Source: Phymorhynchus buccinoides (Eukaryota; Mollusca; Gastropoda; Neogastropoda; Raphitomidae). From it: a DNA stretch of 64,000 nt. This document shows, one piece after another, positions 1 to 8,324 of this stretch. Location: NCBI GenBank assembly GCA_017654935.2, contig CM065699.1, positions 48,103,315-48,167,314 on the forward strand. Direction: 5' to 3'. A program made the translations under genes and the position numbers. Within the stretch, counting starts at the first letter, position 1. Each line of letters opens with the position of its first letter. The notes beneath the pieces were generated by a model. It did no database searches, had not been told where the DNA came from, and saw only the letters and a program-made list of their open reading frames with translations.

Positions 1-22
1 TTTGTCTCTCGTCCCGACACAG

Positions 23-219
23 ACGACTCGTGGCCCCAGAAGCCCCTGACGGACTGCAGCGCCCAGTACTCCATGCAGGGAGGGGGCATGATCGACTTCA
101 CGGGGGCGCCACCACCTCCCCGAACCTCTACGACTGCGTGTGGCTGATCAAGAGACACTCCTCGGACAACCACGCGGATGGGGTGATGCTCAGACTGACC
201 GAAGTCCTTCTGGGAGATG
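23..219 (+). CDS. Exon: first half of CUB-like domain
   Basis: The acceptor at 21-22 and the donor gtgagt at 220 bound 197 nt. The reading begins two bases into a codon and shows a TDCSAQYSM segment, then GGGMIDFTG, then SPNLYDCVWLI, the conserved CUB core, and ends LRLTEVLLGDG. The first part lies in one frame and the part from about base 112 in another. Phase-1 exons should have a length divisible by three, and one extra G in the run at about 106-110 would restore this. The one-base loss may be a homopolymer consensus error or a real frameshift. A partial copy of this exon lies at 1293-1347. Confidence 0.78.
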
Positions 220-263
220 GTGAGTGGAATGCGAATACGAATACGAAGTTGTTGTTGTTTTCT

Positions 264-513
264 TTAAAACCCTTTCATCGTCGCTGTCGCCTCTTGGCAC
301 CACAATGATTTAACACCCATGTCACAAAAAAAAGCATCAAATCAGGGTCTGTTATCCTATGACCTTATGTTCTTACTTTTGGGAGGTAAGGACAGGCCCT
401 ATTTTATGCATGTCACAGAGGAATCCCCAATATTGCAAACAGAATCTTTCCTCTACCCAGGTAAGTTTAATGGAATTTTTTAGCTGAAAAATGGCTGGCG
501 TTGAAAGGGTTAA
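264..513. mobile_element. MITE-B copy (TTAA / CCCTTTCRCCGCC termini)
   Basis: About 250 bp with ends TTAA-AACCCTTTCATCG and GGCGTTGAAAGGG-TTAA and the family's internal CACCACAATGATTTAACACC. The right TTAA is shared with the next element, so one inserted beside the other at the same target. Family names here are mine. Confidence 0.75.
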
Positions 514-1085
514 AGACTGGACCCTGACGGATGAGTTTTTTGCAAGAAAACACGTCGAGATCACCAGAAAGACAGCCTTTTCAAGGATTGGAACACTCAC
601 TTTGCTCTGGTTTCCTAGAAATTAAACCGTCAAAACGGCGATTCCTCCTTGGCGGAGATGCCGGAGAGAGTAGCCATTTTGGATGGGGTGGGTGGAGGTC
701 ACTCATTGTGGTTGAAGCGTTTTCGTTTTTTGTAGTGCAGTAAAAACAAAAAATGGAGCTGTTTCCTTTGTTGTGAGCGAAACTCCTTTAGATAATGTGT
801 ACACTCATTTTAAAGAAAAAGAAAAAAAAGGCTTGTATTGCGAATATTTCGTGCAAACGATTTGGTCTAAACGCAGGCGGCCATTAGAAAAGAGACGGCA
901 CACGCCTTCTCTTTGGGTGAAAGAATTTGACTTCCAGCACCTCCGCCAAGGAGGAATCACCGATTTGACGGTTTGATTTCTAGGAAACCAAAGCAAAGTG
1001 AGCGTTGCAATCTCTGTAAAGGGTGTTTTCCTGGTGATCCGGACGTGTTTCTTACAAAAACTCATCCGTCAGGGTGGCCCTTTAA
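510..1085. mobile_element. MITE-A copy, long foldback element
   Basis: A 576-bp imperfect palindrome bounded by TTAA on both sides. The termini read GGACCCTGACGGATGAG and its reverse complement, and CTCCTTGGCGGA occurs in both halves. No transposase is encoded. Mirrored at 54839-55426. Confidence 0.85.
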
Positions 1086-1292
1086 GCAACCGCAATCATC
1101 TTGTTAACGGTTCTGTCCTGGTAGTTCAGATTCAGATTTTCGGCCTCAATCCCTATCTCTGAAAAAGGTCAGTTAGATCGTATAGGGACACAAAGCTGAC
1201 ATACACTTGCCAACAGTGCAAACATTATGCCTTGCATGGATGATGGGTTGAGAGAAAGAGAGGGGGGAAGAGGAGAGGGGGGGCGAGATAGA

Positions 1293-1347
1293 GACAACCA
1301 CGCGGACGGGGTGGTACTTAGACTGACGTTGGTTCTTCTTGGGGATG
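1293..1347 (+). pseudogene. Partial copy of the first CUB exon with donor, inside intron 1
   Basis: Reads DNHADGVVLRLTLVLLGDG up to a gtgagt donor, against DNHADGVMLRLTEVLLGDG in the true exon (about 165-219). The copy stays in frame and in phase 1 to the donor. Upstream sequence is purine-rich with no acceptor, so it is unlikely to be used as a normal internal exon. In the right arm the copy is at 54550-54605 and its donor is destroyed. It is an intragenic partial exon duplication (inference from similarity and phase). Confidence 0.75.
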
Positions 1348-1446
1348 GTGAGTTAAGAGTATAGGGGGGGGGGGGTGAAGATAGAGTTGTACACACACGC
1401 GCGCATGCGCACAAGGCTTTTTTTCTTTAACCCTCAATAAAGATCA

Positions 1447-1690
1447 TATCTATTCTAACCATACTGACCCTCAAAACACTCAAACACTCAAAACAATAGC
1501 AAAAACATTTCAATTTGGAAACCAATGCCCAAGCAACATAAACTGAAACGAAAGTAGCAAAGGACCGCTACTCCGCTTACCCGGAAGCCCGGTTACTCCC
1601 CTTTCACTTCCGGTCCATTTGACCTGTGAGCGTCGCTTTTAGTATTTAGTTAGAATAGATAGTAATATTAATAGAAATCTACCATTTGAC
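1447..1690. mobile_element. MITE-C copy (TCTATTCTAAC termini)
   Basis: Ends TCTATTCTAACC and GTTAGAATAGA as inverted repeats, non-coding interior with CACTTCCGGTCC. Mirrored at 54062-54303; a related insertion is at 52157-52668 in the right arm only. Confidence 0.6.
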
Positions 1691-1705
1691 TTGACTTGAC
1701 TTGAC

Positions 1706-1708
<3 letters not shown>

Positions 1709-1772
<64 letters not shown>

Positions 1773-1831
1773 GCACGCACACGCACACACGCACACACAC
1801 GCACACTACACACACACACACACACACACAC
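1709..1831. repeat. (CA)n microsatellite
   Basis: About 120 bp of CA dinucleotides with ACGC interruptions. The right-arm counterpart (about 53960-54030) is shorter and interrupted. Confidence 0.95.
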
Positions 1832-2001
1832 CTCTACCAACGCACAGTCATCGCCACTAGTGTTTATTGACTGTCATTTTCACACAATCAGCATCAGCAT
1901 CACCTTAATTAATTGCTAATTATTCTCCAGCATCCCGACCACTGTCATCTTAATCTTCATCAATCAACAGACCCAGCATTGTGATGCTAAGCACCACGAA
2001 T

Positions 2002-2008
2002 CATCATG

Positions 2009-2042
<34 letters not shown>

Positions 2043-2066
2043 GCATCAGCATCATCATCATCACAA
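2002..2066. repeat. (CAT)n microsatellite
   Basis: Trinucleotide run with CAGCAT interruptions; counterpart at about 53697-53775. Confidence 0.93.
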
Positions 2067-2112
2067 TGAGCGTAATGGTTTCAAAAGCACGACCATCATC
2101 ATTAAAGCATCT

Positions 2113-3056
2113 TTAAAGGGACACCCTGACGGATGCATTTTTGCAAGAAACACGTCGAGATCACCGGGAAAACACCCTTTACAGATATCGCAACACTCAC
2201 TTTGCTCTGGTTTACTAGAAATCAAACTGTCAAATCGGTGATTCCTCCTTGGCGGAGGTGCTGGAACCCAGGAAGTCAAATTACTGCAGTGAAAGAGAAG
2301 GCGTGTGTCGTTTCTTTTCTAATGGCCGCCTGAGTTTAGACCAAATCGTTTACACGAACGTTACACAATACAAGCCTTTTTAATCCAGTTTACCTAAAGG
2401 AGTTTCGCTCACAACAAAGGAAATAGCTCCATTTTGTTTTTACTGCACTGCCAAAAAAAAGAAAAGCTTTAACCACAATGAGAGTCTTCCACCCACCCCA
2501 TCCAAAATGGCTTCTCTCTCTCTCTCTGGCATCTCCGCCAAGGAGGAATCGCCGTTTTAACGGTTTGATTTCTAAGAAACCAGAGCAAAGTGAGTGTTCC
2601 GGTCCTTGAAAAGGCTGTATCGTATCGTAAATTTGAGTTTTACGTCCTCTCGACCTGGGAAGGCACATATGGGACATTTGTTAGTTGAGAACGTAAAATA
2701 TAAGACGAGACAAAACCAAAAAGGACATATACTGGACATAGACAGAACATAGAAATGTGTGGGAAGAGGATTCTAAAAGCGCAAGTTTGAATATTGTTTG
2801 AGGGACATCCTGTTAAAATTTATAAAATGTAGTTAGTGGTATCATTAAGTACCTGATAAATAACTGTGTATGTATAAAATGTTTTGTTAAAAATTATTTT
2901 TGTAGTCTGACCGAATAAACAACCCTCCCTGTTGTATTAAAATTCAAGGGCTACAGTGTTACAAATTTAATCTTTATATTATCTTTGAAAAGGCTGTCTT
3001 TCTTGTGATCTCGACGTGTTTCTTGCAAAAACTCATCCGTCAGGGTCCACCTTTAA
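2113..3056. mobile_element. MITE-A copy split by a retroposon insertion
   Basis: TTAA-bounded foldback with family A termini. Between 2619 and 2984 it is interrupted by foreign DNA that the right-arm copy (53074-53650) lacks. Confidence 0.82.
2619..2984 (-). mobile_element. 366-bp retroposon insertion with 13-bp target duplication
   Basis: Flanked by direct repeats TTGAAAAGGCTGT at 2606-2618 and 2985-2997 and absent from the right arm. Read on the minus strand it ends in a short ACGATACGATA tandem tail, as in 5'-truncated non-LTR elements. No coding sequence recognised; the family is not identified. Confidence 0.75.
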
Positions 3057-3304
3057 GTTTCTCTTTACTTTGCTTGCTGATGTTATTCTGTCCATATTAT
3101 TATTGTTATCATTGCTGTTGCTTCCGCTGCTGTTCTCTGCTTTCGAATCAAACCTCAAAACCCACTTGTTTCCCCCGTCATTGAAGCTCTTTCTCTTCTT
3201 TTCCGTGCCTTTAGGACCATTTCTCAAACGTGTGTGTGTCTCTGTGTGTGTGTTATCTTTGTTTAATTGCGTTATGAATGTGTAACGTGTGCGTGCGCTT
3301 CGAT

Positions 3305-3529
3305 TTGATTTCTTCTTCTTCTTCTTCTTCTTCTTCTTCTTCTTCTTCTTCTTCTTCTTCTTCTTCTTCTTTCTGTTCCCAGCCACCATCATCAAGTTGA
3401 TGGTTCTGTTGGCATAGAACGTGGGGACTTCGGTCAGGCAGAAACTGTCGATAAAAACATTGCCGCCCGGATGATCGGCGTTGATGTGGAAGCGAATTTA
3501 GGGATGGAGGGTTTGGATTTCTATCAAGA
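3305..3529 (-). mobile_element. Left-arm-only insertion with a GAA tail and a coding-like stretch
   Basis: Comparison with right-arm 52770-52830 shows about 225 extra bases here. On the minus strand the insertion carries an open stretch containing HPGGNVFIDSFCLTEVPTFY, then NLMMVAG, and ends in about 20 GAA repeats. A coding fragment followed by a simple tail suggests a retroposed gene or retroelement fragment. I do not recognise the protein. The frame is open for only about 40 residues, so coding ancestry is tentative. Confidence 0.5.
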
Positions 3530-3882
3530 TTTAGCACCGTATGAATACTGTATGTTGTCATTGTTCTTGTTGTTGTTCTTGTTGTTGTTGTTGTTGTTGT
3601 TGTTGTCATTGCTGTTATGATTATCTATTTTTTTATAAATTACACCCAAAATATTGACAATTTATGGCATCTGAATATCAGATTGTCACGCTGTGTGACA
3701 CTGCATACGATCTCATCCAACTGCGATCCGATTCTGTGAGGCGTGAATCTCGCGAAATACTACTGTCTAAATGAACTCTGTCGAAATCCTACTGGTTTTG
3801 TTCACCATTATGTGTGTACACGAAACATCCGTAGGCCTATTTTTGTATCAGACATTTTACGAATGTCCGAATTCGGACAGGC

Positions 3883-4640
3883 GCACATAGAGACGGGGCC
3901 ACATACAGATGGGGACATAATAGACAGGGACACATAGAGACGGGGGCACAATGACGGGGACACTTAGAGACGGGGACACATACTGGCAGGTACACATAGA
4001 GATGGGGACACATAAAGACGGTGACACTTAGAGACGGGGACATATAGAGACTGGGACACATAGAGATGGGGACACAATGACGGGGACATATAGAGACGGG
4101 AACGCTAAGAGACGGGGACACGTAGAGACAGGTACACATAGAGACGGGGACACAATGACGGGGACACTTAGAGACGGGGACATATAGAGACTGGGACACA
4201 TAGAGATGGGGACACAATGACGGGGACACTTAGAGACGGGGACACACGGAGACACATAGACAGGTACACATAGAGACGGGAACACTAAGAGACGGGGACA
4301 CATAGAGACGGGGACACAATGACGGGGACATTTAGAGACGGGGTCATATAGAGACGGGGACACGTAGAGACAGGTACACATAGGGACGGGGACACAATGA
4401 CGGGGACACTTAGAGACGGGGTCATATAGAGACGGGGACACATAGAGACGGGGACATGTTGAGACAGGTACACATAGGGGGACGGGGACACAATGACGGG
4501 GACACATAGAGACGGGGTCATATAGAGACGGGGACATATAGAGACGGGGACACGTAGACAGGTACACATAGAGACGGGGCCACAATGACGGGGACACACA
4601 GAGACACGGGGACACACAACAGAGACACGGGGACGGGGAC
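3883..4640. repeat. 15-bp minisatellite array, intron 1
   Basis: About 50 copies of a unit close to ACATAGAGACGGGGA, with ACAATGACGGGG and GACAGGTAC variants. It ends about 100 bp before the second CUB exon. Mirrored at 51080-51890 with a different pattern of variants. Open frames over it (CPRLYVSPSL type) are artefacts. Confidence 0.93.
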
Positions 4641-4740
4641 AATAACTGTAGATCCGGGAACACATCGCGCGCACTGATCTCACAACATCAGAAAACAAAT
4701 AACTATCTGCAACCATAGTAATCATTTTTTTGGTGAACAG

Positions 4741-4953
4741 GCTGGCTGCAGTACGGACGAATGAACACGTTGGACATCCATCAGGGTAGCAGCTCCGAGT
4801 CACCCCTCATGTACCGGTACACGGCGCGAAACTTGACGCACGCCTCCCCCTCCTACTTCGCCACCGCCGGCCTTTATCTGAGACTGCGGGGAGGCTTCTA
4901 CAGCACGGACAAACTGAGCTTCATCTTCACCGCTGTCAAGAATGTGTCCCTGG
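4741..4953 (+). CDS. Exon: second half of CUB-like domain
   Basis: 213 nt between an acceptor (gtgaacag) and a donor formed by the GGTGGGTG repeat that follows. Phase 1 on both sides. It reads WLQYGRMNTLDIHQGSSSES, ..., GLYLRLRGG, ..., KLSFIFTAVKNVSL, the strand pattern of the distal half of a CUB domain. The encoded protein is the same in the right arm (50622-50834). The donor lies directly in a GT-rich microsatellite of nearly 700 bp, so the 5' splice site and the repeat are one tract. Confidence 0.88.
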
Positions 4954-5152
4954 GTGGGTGGTGGGTGTGTGGATGTGTGGTGGGTGGGTGCGGGTGGGTG
5001 GGGGTATGCGTGTTGGGTGGGGTGGGGTGTGAGAGATGTGAGAGAGAGAGATAATGTGTTTGTGTGGGTGTGGGTGTGAGATGTGAGAGAGAAAGATAAT
5101 GTGTGTGTGTGTGTGAGATGAGAGAGAGAGAAAGGTAGATAGTGTGTGTGTA

Positions 5153-5224
<72 letters not shown>

Positions 5225-5325
5225 ATGTGCCATGTATGTGTATGTGTGTGTGTTTGTGTGTTTTGAGATGTGAGAGAGAGATATTGTGTGTGTGCGTGTG
5301 CGTGTGCGTGTGCGTGTGCGTGCAA

Positions 5326-5364
<39 letters not shown>

Positions 5365-5430
5365 ATGTGAAAAGAGAGATAATATGTGTGTGTTTGTGTG
5401 TGTGAGATGTGAGAGAGAGAAAGATAGATA

Positions 5431-5496
<66 letters not shown>

Positions 5497-5583
5497 ACGC
5501 GTGCGAGTGTGTGTGTGTGTGTGTGTGTGTGATGTGAGAGAGACAAAGAGAGATAATGTGTGTATGTGTGTGTGTGTGTGTGT

Positions 5584-5636
<53 letters not shown>

Positions 5637-5637
5637 G
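4954..5637. repeat. Compound GT/GGGTG microsatellite, start of intron 2
   Basis: About 680 bp of GT with GAGATGTGAGAGAGA spacers at intervals of about 80-100 bp, so there is a higher-order unit. Mirrored at 49899-50621 with different run lengths. Confidence 0.95.
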
Positions 5638-5640
5638 TCT

Positions 5641-6200
5641 GTTCAGGGTATAATAATTAACAGATACATCCAAGACTTTAATATTTAGCAGACTAAATGG
5701 TTGAGCCGACGTCCATTCAATGAAAGAACTTGGGATATTGGGTTGCTTTTTTGTGTGTCTATGTGCGCGCATTTGGGTGTGTTCGTGTGCGTGTGTGTGT
5801 GCGTGCGTGTGTGTGTGTTTGTGTGTACATGAGTGCGTGCATGTGTGTATCTATCTCTCACAAGGGCTGTTCGACTATCTGTGTCACAACCTGTTATATG
5901 TACGTGTGTGTGCGCGCGCGTGTGTGCGCGCGCGTGTGTGCGCGCGTATGTGTGTGTTCTTTTTTGTCTGTTCAGGGTATAATTAACAAATAGGGCCTAC
6001 ATCCAAGTATTTAGTAGACTAAAATAATATTTTGATGATCCGTCGTCCATTGAACGAAATAACTTAGGATATGTTTTTTATCTCTGTGTATTTGTGTGTG
6101 TGTGTGTGTGTGTGTGCGTGCGTGTGCGTGCGTGCGTGTGCGTGTGCGTGCGTGTCTGCCTGTCTGTCACAGAGGGCTCGGGCTGTCCTGGCCTCTTCGA
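5641..6200. repeat. Two-unit segmental duplication containing the LDLa-1 exon edge
   Basis: 5641-5971 and 5972-6200 are tandem copies. Both start CAGGGTATAAT, continue through CATCCAAG, TAGACTAAA and CGTCCATTGAACGAA-like blocks and a GT tract, and end in LDLa-1 exon sequence. Only the second unit has an intact exon. Also present in the right arm, so it predates the split of the two copies. Confidence 0.82.
5864..5899 (+). pseudogene. Decayed copy of the LDLa-1 exon start
   Basis: GGGCTGTTCGACTATCTGTG and the following CACAACCTG match the true exon at about 6189-6225, reading LFDYLCHNL, after which it runs into GT repeats. The sequence just before it reads tctcacaag, so the AG acceptor of the parent has decayed. 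Confidence 0.8.
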
Positions 6201-6310
6201 CTACCTGTGTCACAACCTGCTGTGCATCGACCAGGACCTCATGTGTGATGGCATCGACCACTGCGGAGACCAGTCCGACGAGAGCCCCGCCCTAGACTGC
6301 TCCATGTCAG
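6173..6310 (+). CDS. Exon: LDL-receptor class A domain 1
   Basis: 138 nt, acceptor ctgtctgtcacag, donor CAG|gtagcc, phase 1 both sides, so one exon encodes one module. It has six cysteines, with CPGLFDYLC, CIDQDLMC and the calcium-binding CDGIDHCGDQSDE signature. LDLa modules fold around calcium and bind protein or lipoprotein ligands. Protein sequence is identical in the right copy (49224-49361). The 20-bp satellite begins within about 15 bp of the donor. Confidence 0.95.
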
Positions 6311-6319
6311 GTAGCCTAG

Positions 6320-7558
6320 CAATCCAACCATCCATCCATCTATCCATCCGTCAATCCATGAATCCACCAATTCATCCATCAGTCCATGCATTCGTCAATC
6401 AGTCCATGCATTCATCCATCAATCCATGCATTCATTAATAAATCCGTGCATTCATCAATCCATGCATTCATCCATCAAGCCATGCATTCATCCATCAATC
6501 CATGCATTCATCCATCAAGCCATGCATTCATCCATCAAGCCATGCATTCATCCATCAATCCATGCATTCATCCATCAATCCATGCATTCATCCATCAATC
6601 CATGCATTCATCCATCAAGCCATGCATTCATCCATCAATCCATGCATTCATCCATCAATCCATGCATTCATCCATCAATCCATGCATTCATCCATCAAGC
6701 CATGCATTCATCCATCAAGCCATGCATTCATCCATCAATCCATGCATTCATCCATCAATCCATGCATTCATCCATCAAGCCATGCATTCATCCATCAAGC
6801 CATGCATTCATCCATCAAGCCATGCATTCATCCATCAATCCATGCATTCATCCATCAAGCCATGCATTCATCAATCAAGCCATGCATTCATCCGTCCATT
6901 CATCAACCAATCCATGCATTCATCCATCAAACATGCATTCATCCATCAATCCATGCATTCATCCATCAATCAATCCATGCATTCATCCATCAATCCATGC
7001 ATTCATCCATCAATCCATGCATTCATCCATCAATCCATGCATTCATCATCAATCCATTCATCCATCAATCCATGCATTCATCCATCAATCCATGCATTCA
7101 TCCATCAATCCATGCATTCATCCATCAATCCATGCATTCATCCATCAATCCATGCATTCATCCATCAATCCCATTCATTCATCCATCAATCCATGCATTC
7201 ATCCATCAATCCATGCATTCATCCATCAATCCATGCATTCATCCATCAAGCCATGCATTCATCCATCAATCCATGCATTCATCCATCAATCCATGCATTC
7301 ATTCATCAACCAATCCATGCATTCATCCATCAAACATGCATTCATCCATCAATCCATGCATTCATTCATCAACCAATCCATGCACTCATCCATCAATTCA
7401 TCCATTCATCCATCAATCCATGCATTCATCCATCAATCCATGCATTCATTCATCCATCAATCCATGCATTCATTCATCAATCCATGCATTCATCCATCAA
7501 TCCATGCATTCATTCATCAATCCATGCATTCATCCATCAATCCATGCATACATCAATA
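6320..7558. repeat. 20-bp minisatellite, intron 3
   Basis: About 57 units close to CATGCATTCATCCATCAATC with AAGC/AATC variants and a few longer units. Because 60 bases hold three units, all forward frames stay open and give repetitive HSSINPCIHPSIHAFIHQ 'proteins', which are not genes. The right arm has only about 25 units (48668-49210). Confidence 0.96.
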
Positions 7559-7574
7559 GTGGCATAGACGCGAT

Positions 7575-7655
7575 GGATGTGTGTGTGTGTGTGTGTGTGC
7601 GCGCGTGCGCGTGTGTGTGTGTGTGTGTGCGTGCGTGTGCGTGTGTGTGAGAGAG
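7575..7655. repeat. GT/GC alternating tract
   Basis: About 80 bp of GT with GCGC interruptions upstream of the microexon; the right arm has a longer CA-rich counterpart at 48375-48655. Confidence 0.9.
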
Positions 7656-7711
7656 AGCGCAAAAATGATCAGAAGAATTATGCAGTACATTCTTATGCAT
7701 TCTTTTTGCAG

Positions 7712-7753
7712 CTTTGTGGCGACTCAGCTTCAAGTGGAGTATGCCGTATGTGG
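7712..7753 (+). CDS. 42-nt microexon between the LDLa exons
   Basis: A strong acceptor (cattctttttgcag) and a consensus donor (gtaagt) bound 42 nt. Coming from LDLa-1 in phase 1 it adds 14 codons, ALWRLSFKWSMPYV, and leaves phase 1, so it can be included or skipped freely. The right arm keeps both splice sites, and its single difference (TAT to TAC) is silent in this frame. No domain is recognised. It could be an alternatively spliced linker. The alternative reading FVATQLQVEYAV would need a different incoming phase. Confidence 0.6.
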
Positions 7754-7849
7754 GTAAGTACCCGTGTCACTGCGTGTGTGTGCGTGGTGTTTTATGCGTA
7801 TTGTAAGTTCATTTAATATTGGCCTAATCTTTTTGTTCAAGCTTGTTAA

Positions 7850-8019
7850 TACAGTGGAACCTCCCTTATAAAACTTCCAAAAATCATCCAAGATAAGGGA
7901 GGGGTCGCATGAGGGAGGTCATTTTAATACTTACAAAGAAGGGCAATGTTTCAGAGAAGTAGGTCTTATATGGGAGGGAGTCTTATAATGGGAGGTCTTA
8001 CAAGGGAGGTTCCACCGTA
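7850..8019. mobile_element. MITE with TA-CAGTGGAACCTCC termini
   Basis: 170-bp palindromic element with inverted ends CAGTGGAACCTCCCTTATAA, flanked by TA on both sides, the pattern of Tc1/mariner/pogo-type non-autonomous elements. Mirrored at 47719-47901. Confidence 0.8.
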
Positions 8020-8324
8020 ATGCGCTTTTGTTTGCTGTGAAAGGATTAAAATCTTTGAATATGTGTGTGCGTGTGTGTGTGCGTGCGTGTGTGTGTGTTC
8101 AATCTGAATGTCGTTTATGATTACTTAAATTTTCTGATACTTAATAATCGTTGTTCAAATGTTTTTCTTCATTTGTGTTCTTCATGTCCTGTTCTTGTAA
8201 TTTGGCTTTTTTCACTTATTTCTCATGGTGTAGAAAAGCTTATAATATGCCTGTCCAAAAAAATCCTCACACATTCAAATTCGTACTCATTCACATTAGC
8301 ATTCGTATTCTCTCCCTCCCCTAG

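Noticed and set aside
4028..4803. Cysteine/proline-rich repeat proteins (CPRLYVSPSL)
   Set aside because: Minus-strand reading of the 15-bp satellite; not conserved in frame between arms.
4800..5772. His/Thr-rich frames up to 278 codons
   Set aside because: GT/CA microsatellite translations overlapping a real exon on the other strand.
6386..7650. Three overlapping open frames of nearly 400 codons
   Set aside because: Translations of the 20-bp satellite in all forward frames (HSSINPCIHPSIHAF). All three frames open at once is the signature of a repeat, not of a gene.
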